A stretch of 56,525 nucleotides of DNA from assembly GCF_013522825.1 (NCBI RefSeq), contig NZ_JAAMQZ010000032.1, positions 1-56,525 of the forward strand. The letters run 5' to 3'. This document shows positions 53,968 through 56,525 of the stretch, in pieces. The stretch comes from Stutzerimonas stutzeri (GTDB taxonomy: Bacteria > Pseudomonadota > Gammaproteobacteria > Pseudomonadales > Pseudomonadaceae). A model generated the notes under the pieces. That model saw nothing but the letters and a program-made list of their open reading frames with translations. It was not told the DNA's origin and searched no databases. Every line of letters begins with the position of its first letter. Position 1 is the stretch's first letter. Made by a program: the position numbers and the translations under genes.

Positions 53968-56339
53968 CCAAGCATCAACAGAAACCAGCTTCCTTCCTGG
54001 AACGTCTGATTTTCAACAATCGGCCGCTTGTGGTCCTGATCTGCCTGCTTATCAGCGTATTCCTGTTTTATCAGGCCGCGCAGGTACGGCCTTCGACCAG
54101 CTTCGAAAAGATGATTCCGTTGGGGCACCCTTATATCCAGAACATGCTCGAGCATCGTGATGATCTGGCCAACCTCGGCAATACGGTGCGTATTTCGGTG
54201 GCGGCCAAGGATGGCGACATCTTTTCCAGGGAGTACATGGAAACGCTTCGCCAGATCCATGACGAAATCTTCTATATCCAGGGTGTCGATCGCTCGAACA
54301 TGAAGTCGCTCTGGAGCTCCAGTGTTCGCTGGACCGAAGTGACCGAGCAGGGCTTCGCTGGCGGTGAAGTGATCCCCCAGACCTACGATGGCTCTGAGGA
54401 GAGCCTGGAAGACCTGCGCAATAACATTCTCAAGTCGGGACAGGTCGGGCGTCTGGTCGCTAACAACTTCAAGTCGAGCATCATCGATGTGCCGCTGATG
54501 GAGTCCTATTCCGATCCTGAAGATCGCAGCAGACTGATCAACCTCGACTATCAGCAGTTCTCCCATGAACTCGAGGAGAAAATCCGCGACAAGTACCAGA
54601 CACAGAATCCCAACGTGGAAATCCACATTATCGGTTTCGCCAAGAAGGTTGGCGATCTGATCGATGGGCTGGCGGGCGTGGTGCTGTTCTTCTTCGTCGC
54701 CATCGGCATCACGCTGGCGCTTTTGCTGTGGTTCACCCGCTGCGTGAAGAGCACCATCGCGGTGGTGGTGACGACGCTGATCGCGGTGGCATGGCAGCTC
54801 GGCCTGCTGCACACCTTGGGTTTCGGTTTGGATCCGTACTCGATGCTGGTGCCGTTCCTGGTGTTCGCCATCGGCATTTCCCACGGCGTGCAGAAAATCA
54901 ACGGCATTGCCATGGCTTCGGGCGAAACCGACGATCCCCTGATTGCGGCGCGCCTGGCGTTCCGCCAGCTGTTCGTGCCCGGCATGGTGGCGCTGGCTTC
55001 CGATGCCGTGGGCTTCGTGACACTCCTGCTGATCGACATCGGGGTGATCCGCGAGCTGGCCATCGGTGCGTCGCTCGGCGTGGCGGTGATCATCCTGACC
55101 AACCTGATCCTGCTTCCAGTGGCGATTTCCTACATGGGAATCAGCCAGCGCGCGGTCAAGCAGGCGCGTGAAGACGCCTCGCGCGAACATCCGTTCTGGC
55201 GGCTGCTGTCCAATTTCGCCAATCCGGTTGTCGCACCGGTTTCCATCGTGATTGCCCTGCTCGCTGTCGGTGGCGGCCTCTGGTACGGGCAGAACCTGAA
55301 GATCGGCGATCTCGACCAGGGTGCCCCGGAACTGCACCCGGACTCGCGCTACAACCTGGATAACGATTTCATCATCAACAATTACTCGACCAGCTCCGAT
55401 GTGCTGGTGATCATGGTAAAGACGGCGCCCGAGGGCTGTGCCCACTACGACACGCTCGCCGCCATGGATGAGTTGATGTGGAAGATGGAAAACACCGCAG
55501 GCGTACAGTCGGCGGTATCGATGGTGACCGTGGCCCGTCAGAGCATCAAGGGTATGAATGAGGGCAGCCTGAAATGGGAAACGCTGTCGCGTAATCAGTT
55601 TGTGCTCAACAATTCCATTGCCCGCGCCGAAGGCATGTACAACGGTGATTGCTCGCTGGCTCCGGTATTGGTGTTCCTTAACGACCACAAGGCGGAAACC
55701 CTGGATCATGTGGTTTCTGCTGCCAGCGAATTTGCCGAAGCGAACAATCGCGAAGGGCTGGAGTTCGTGCTCGCAGCAGGCAACGCTGGTATCGAGGCGG
55801 CGACCAATGAGGTTATCGCGGCATCGGAAACCACCATGTTGATTGCCGTCTATGCGGCGGTGAGCTTCATGTGTCTGCTGACCTTCCGATCAGTCGCGGC
55901 AACCCTGTGTGTCATTCTGCCGCTGGTGCTGACGTCCATTCTGGGCAATGCGCTGATGGCGTATATGGGTATCGGGGTGAAAGTGGCGACGCTGCCGGTA
56001 ATCGCCCTGGGCGTGGGTATCGGCGTGGATTACGGCATCTATATCTACAGCCGTCTCGAAACCTACCTGCGTCAGGGTATGACGCTGCAGGAAGCCTACT
56101 ACCAGACACTCAAATCGACCGGCAAGGCTGTCATGTTCACCGGTGTGTGCCTGGCAATCGGCGTCTTTACCTGGGTGTTCTCGGCGATCAAGTTCCAGGC
56201 GGACATGGGCCTGATGCTGACCTTCATGTTCATCGTCAACATGTTCGGTGCCCTGTGGCTGTTGCCGGCGCTGGCGCGCTTCCTGATCAAGCCGGAGAAA
56301 CTGGCGGGCAAGACGGGAGGGTCGTTGCTGGCGCATTGA
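53964..56339 (+). CDS. RND superfamily transporter (MMPL/HAE3-like)
   Basis: 791 residues with twelve membrane helices in two repeats: helix 1 near 22-38, helices 2-6 near 232-405, helix 7 near 420-440, helices 8-12 near 625-780. There are two periplasmic loops. Conserved segments are FLVFAIGISHGVQKING and VIALGVGIGVDYGIYIYSRL, the hydrophobe/lipid exporter type rather than the drug-efflux AcrB type. No membrane-fusion or outer-membrane partner gene is present. It is coupled to the BNR protein. The substrate is unknown. Confidence 0.9.
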   Translation: MTKHQQKPASFLERLIFNNRPLVVLICLLISVFLFYQAAQVRPSTSFEKMIPLGHPYIQNMLEHRDDLANLGNTVRISVAAKDGDIFSREYMETLRQIHDEIFYIQGVDRSNMKSLWSSSVRWTEVTEQGFAGGEVIPQTYDGSEESLEDLRNNILKSGQVGRLVANNFKSSIIDVPLMESYSDPEDRSRLINLDYQQFSHELEEKIRDKYQTQNPNVEIHIIGFAKKVGDLIDGLAGVVLFFFVAIGITLALLLWFTRCVKSTIAVVVTTLIAVAWQLGLLHTLGFGLDPYSMLVPFLVFAIGISHGVQKINGIAMASGETDDPLIAARLAFRQLFVPGMVALASDAVGFVTLLLIDIGVIRELAIGASLGVAVIILTNLILLPVAISYMGISQRAVKQAREDASREHPFWRLLSNFANPVVAPVSIVIALLAVGGGLWYGQNLKIGDLDQGAPELHPDSRYNLDNDFIINNYSTSSDVLVIMVKTAPEGCAHYDTLAAMDELMWKMENTAGVQSAVSMVTVARQSIKGMNEGSLKWETLSRNQFVLNNSIARAEGMYNGDCSLAPVLVFLNDHKAETLDHVVSAASEFAEANNREGLEFVLAAGNAGIEAATNEVIAASETTMLIAVYAAVSFMCLLTFRSVAATLCVILPLVLTSILGNALMAYMGIGVKVATLPVIALGVGIGVDYGIYIYSRLETYLRQGMTLQEAYYQTLKSTGKAVMFTGVCLAIGVFTWVFSAIKFQADMGLMLTFMFIVNMFGALWLLPALARFLIKPEKLAGKTGGSLLAH

Positions 56340-56358
56340 TTTTTGGAAGGTTGTTACG

Positions 56359-56390
56359 AAAGGTCCGCATTTTTGATGCAGGCCTTTTTT
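56359..56390 (+). terminator. Terminator after the RND gene
   Basis: AAAGGTCCGCAT, loop TTTTG, ATGCAGGCCTTT with one A-C mismatch (or G-U pairs), then TTT. It ends 8 bp before the IS3-type element. Confidence 0.8.
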
Positions 56391-56398
56391 GTTGGTGC

Positions 56399-56525
56399 TG
56401 TCCCGTCCTGAATAAGGTTTACACCTTTCCCCCGAGAACCTGGAGACCTCGATGGATCAAGGTGTTAAGCGAACCCAGCGTGATTACTCACTGACTTTTA
56501 AATTGGCTGTGGTCGACCAGATCGA
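56399..56525 (+). mobile_element. IS3-family insertion sequence, 5' end (cut by window edge)
   Basis: Begins about TGTCCCGTCCTGAATAAGG, a plausible left terminal repeat of an IS3-type element, followed 53 bp later by the orfA start. The right end is outside the window. Confidence 0.7.
56452..56525 (+). CDS. IS3-family transposase OrfA, N-terminal fragment
   Basis: The ATG at 56452 (GGAG 10 bases upstream) opens MDQGVKRTQRDYSLTFKLAV, the start of IS3-family OrfA helix-turn-helix proteins. 24 codons are visible before the window edge. Confidence 0.78.
   Translation, partial: MDQGVKRTQRDYSLTFKLAVVDQI

Noticed and set aside
50174..55709. Long minus-strand frames opposite pepN (50174-52033) and the RND gene (53820-55709)
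   Set aside because: Same effect of codon bias; no start signals and no recognisable domains.

Overview
The window looks like a chromosomal segment of a Pseudomonas, most likely of the P. mendocina / P. pseudoalcaligenes / P. oleovorans group. The reasons are GC-rich coding, the run leuC-leuD-leuB-asd-fimV-truA-trpF-accD-folC-cvpA-purF-metZ-xcpQ/P, and many short intergenic palindromic repeats. Both window edges lie inside insertion sequences: an IS30-family transposase at the left (1-455, minus strand) and an IS3-family element at the right (from about 56399). The segment may therefore be an assembly contig that ends at repeats.

Layout. (i) 1-5500: an IS fragment, then the late flagellar block fliC-flaG-fliD, a repeat island, and fliS-fliT(fleP). 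Near-consensus FliA (sigma28) promoters lie before fliC and before fliS. (ii) 5500-7110: a RES-Xre toxin-antitoxin pair and two tandem initiator tRNA-Met genes, each with its own promoter and terminator. fleQ, which follows this flagellar block in P. aeruginosa, is not here. (iii) 7270-13920: a small secreted protein, dusC, an SDR oxidoreductase, a small heat-shock protein behind a sigma32 promoter and a ROSE-like leader, a four-PAS GGDEF-EAL protein, and a LysR regulator divergent from leuC. (iv) 14140-30275: biosynthesis of leucine, aspartate-family amino acids, tryptophan, fatty acids, folate, purine and methionine, interleaved with fimV (polar hub / type IV pili), truA, a DedD-like SPOR protein and cvpA. 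(v) 30290-33200: type II secretion genes gspD (xcpQ) and gspC (xcpP). The secretin carries a C-terminal SPOR domain that resembles the SPOR domain encoded 4 kb away. (vi) 33400-36561: tRNA-Asp, the cyanide-insensitive cytochrome bd genes cioAB, a DUF2474 small membrane protein and a 28-codon ORF. They occupy the place where P. aeruginosa carries xcpR-Z. (vii) 36564-56339: AraC regulator, nitrilase-like protein, 2,4-dienoyl-CoA reductase, a coiled-coil protein, a D-cysteine desulfhydrase-like enzyme, chromate transporter, DUF1853, nadK, phosphoesterase, rhomboid protease, YeaC, DUF2797, pepN, and a YCF48/BNR protein with an RND (MMPL) transporter.

From 13012 to 56339 the order matches what I remember of PAO1 PA3122 down to PA3079, with local losses and replacements. 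Most of the window is therefore conserved core. The less ordinary parts are the SPOR-tagged secretin and its missing partner operon, the repeat islands, the RES-Xre/tRNA junction in the flagellar region, and several conserved but uncharacterised proteins whose motifs can be read (DUF2797, DUF1853, the coiled-coil protein). No prophage, CRISPR array, rRNA or integrative element was seen.
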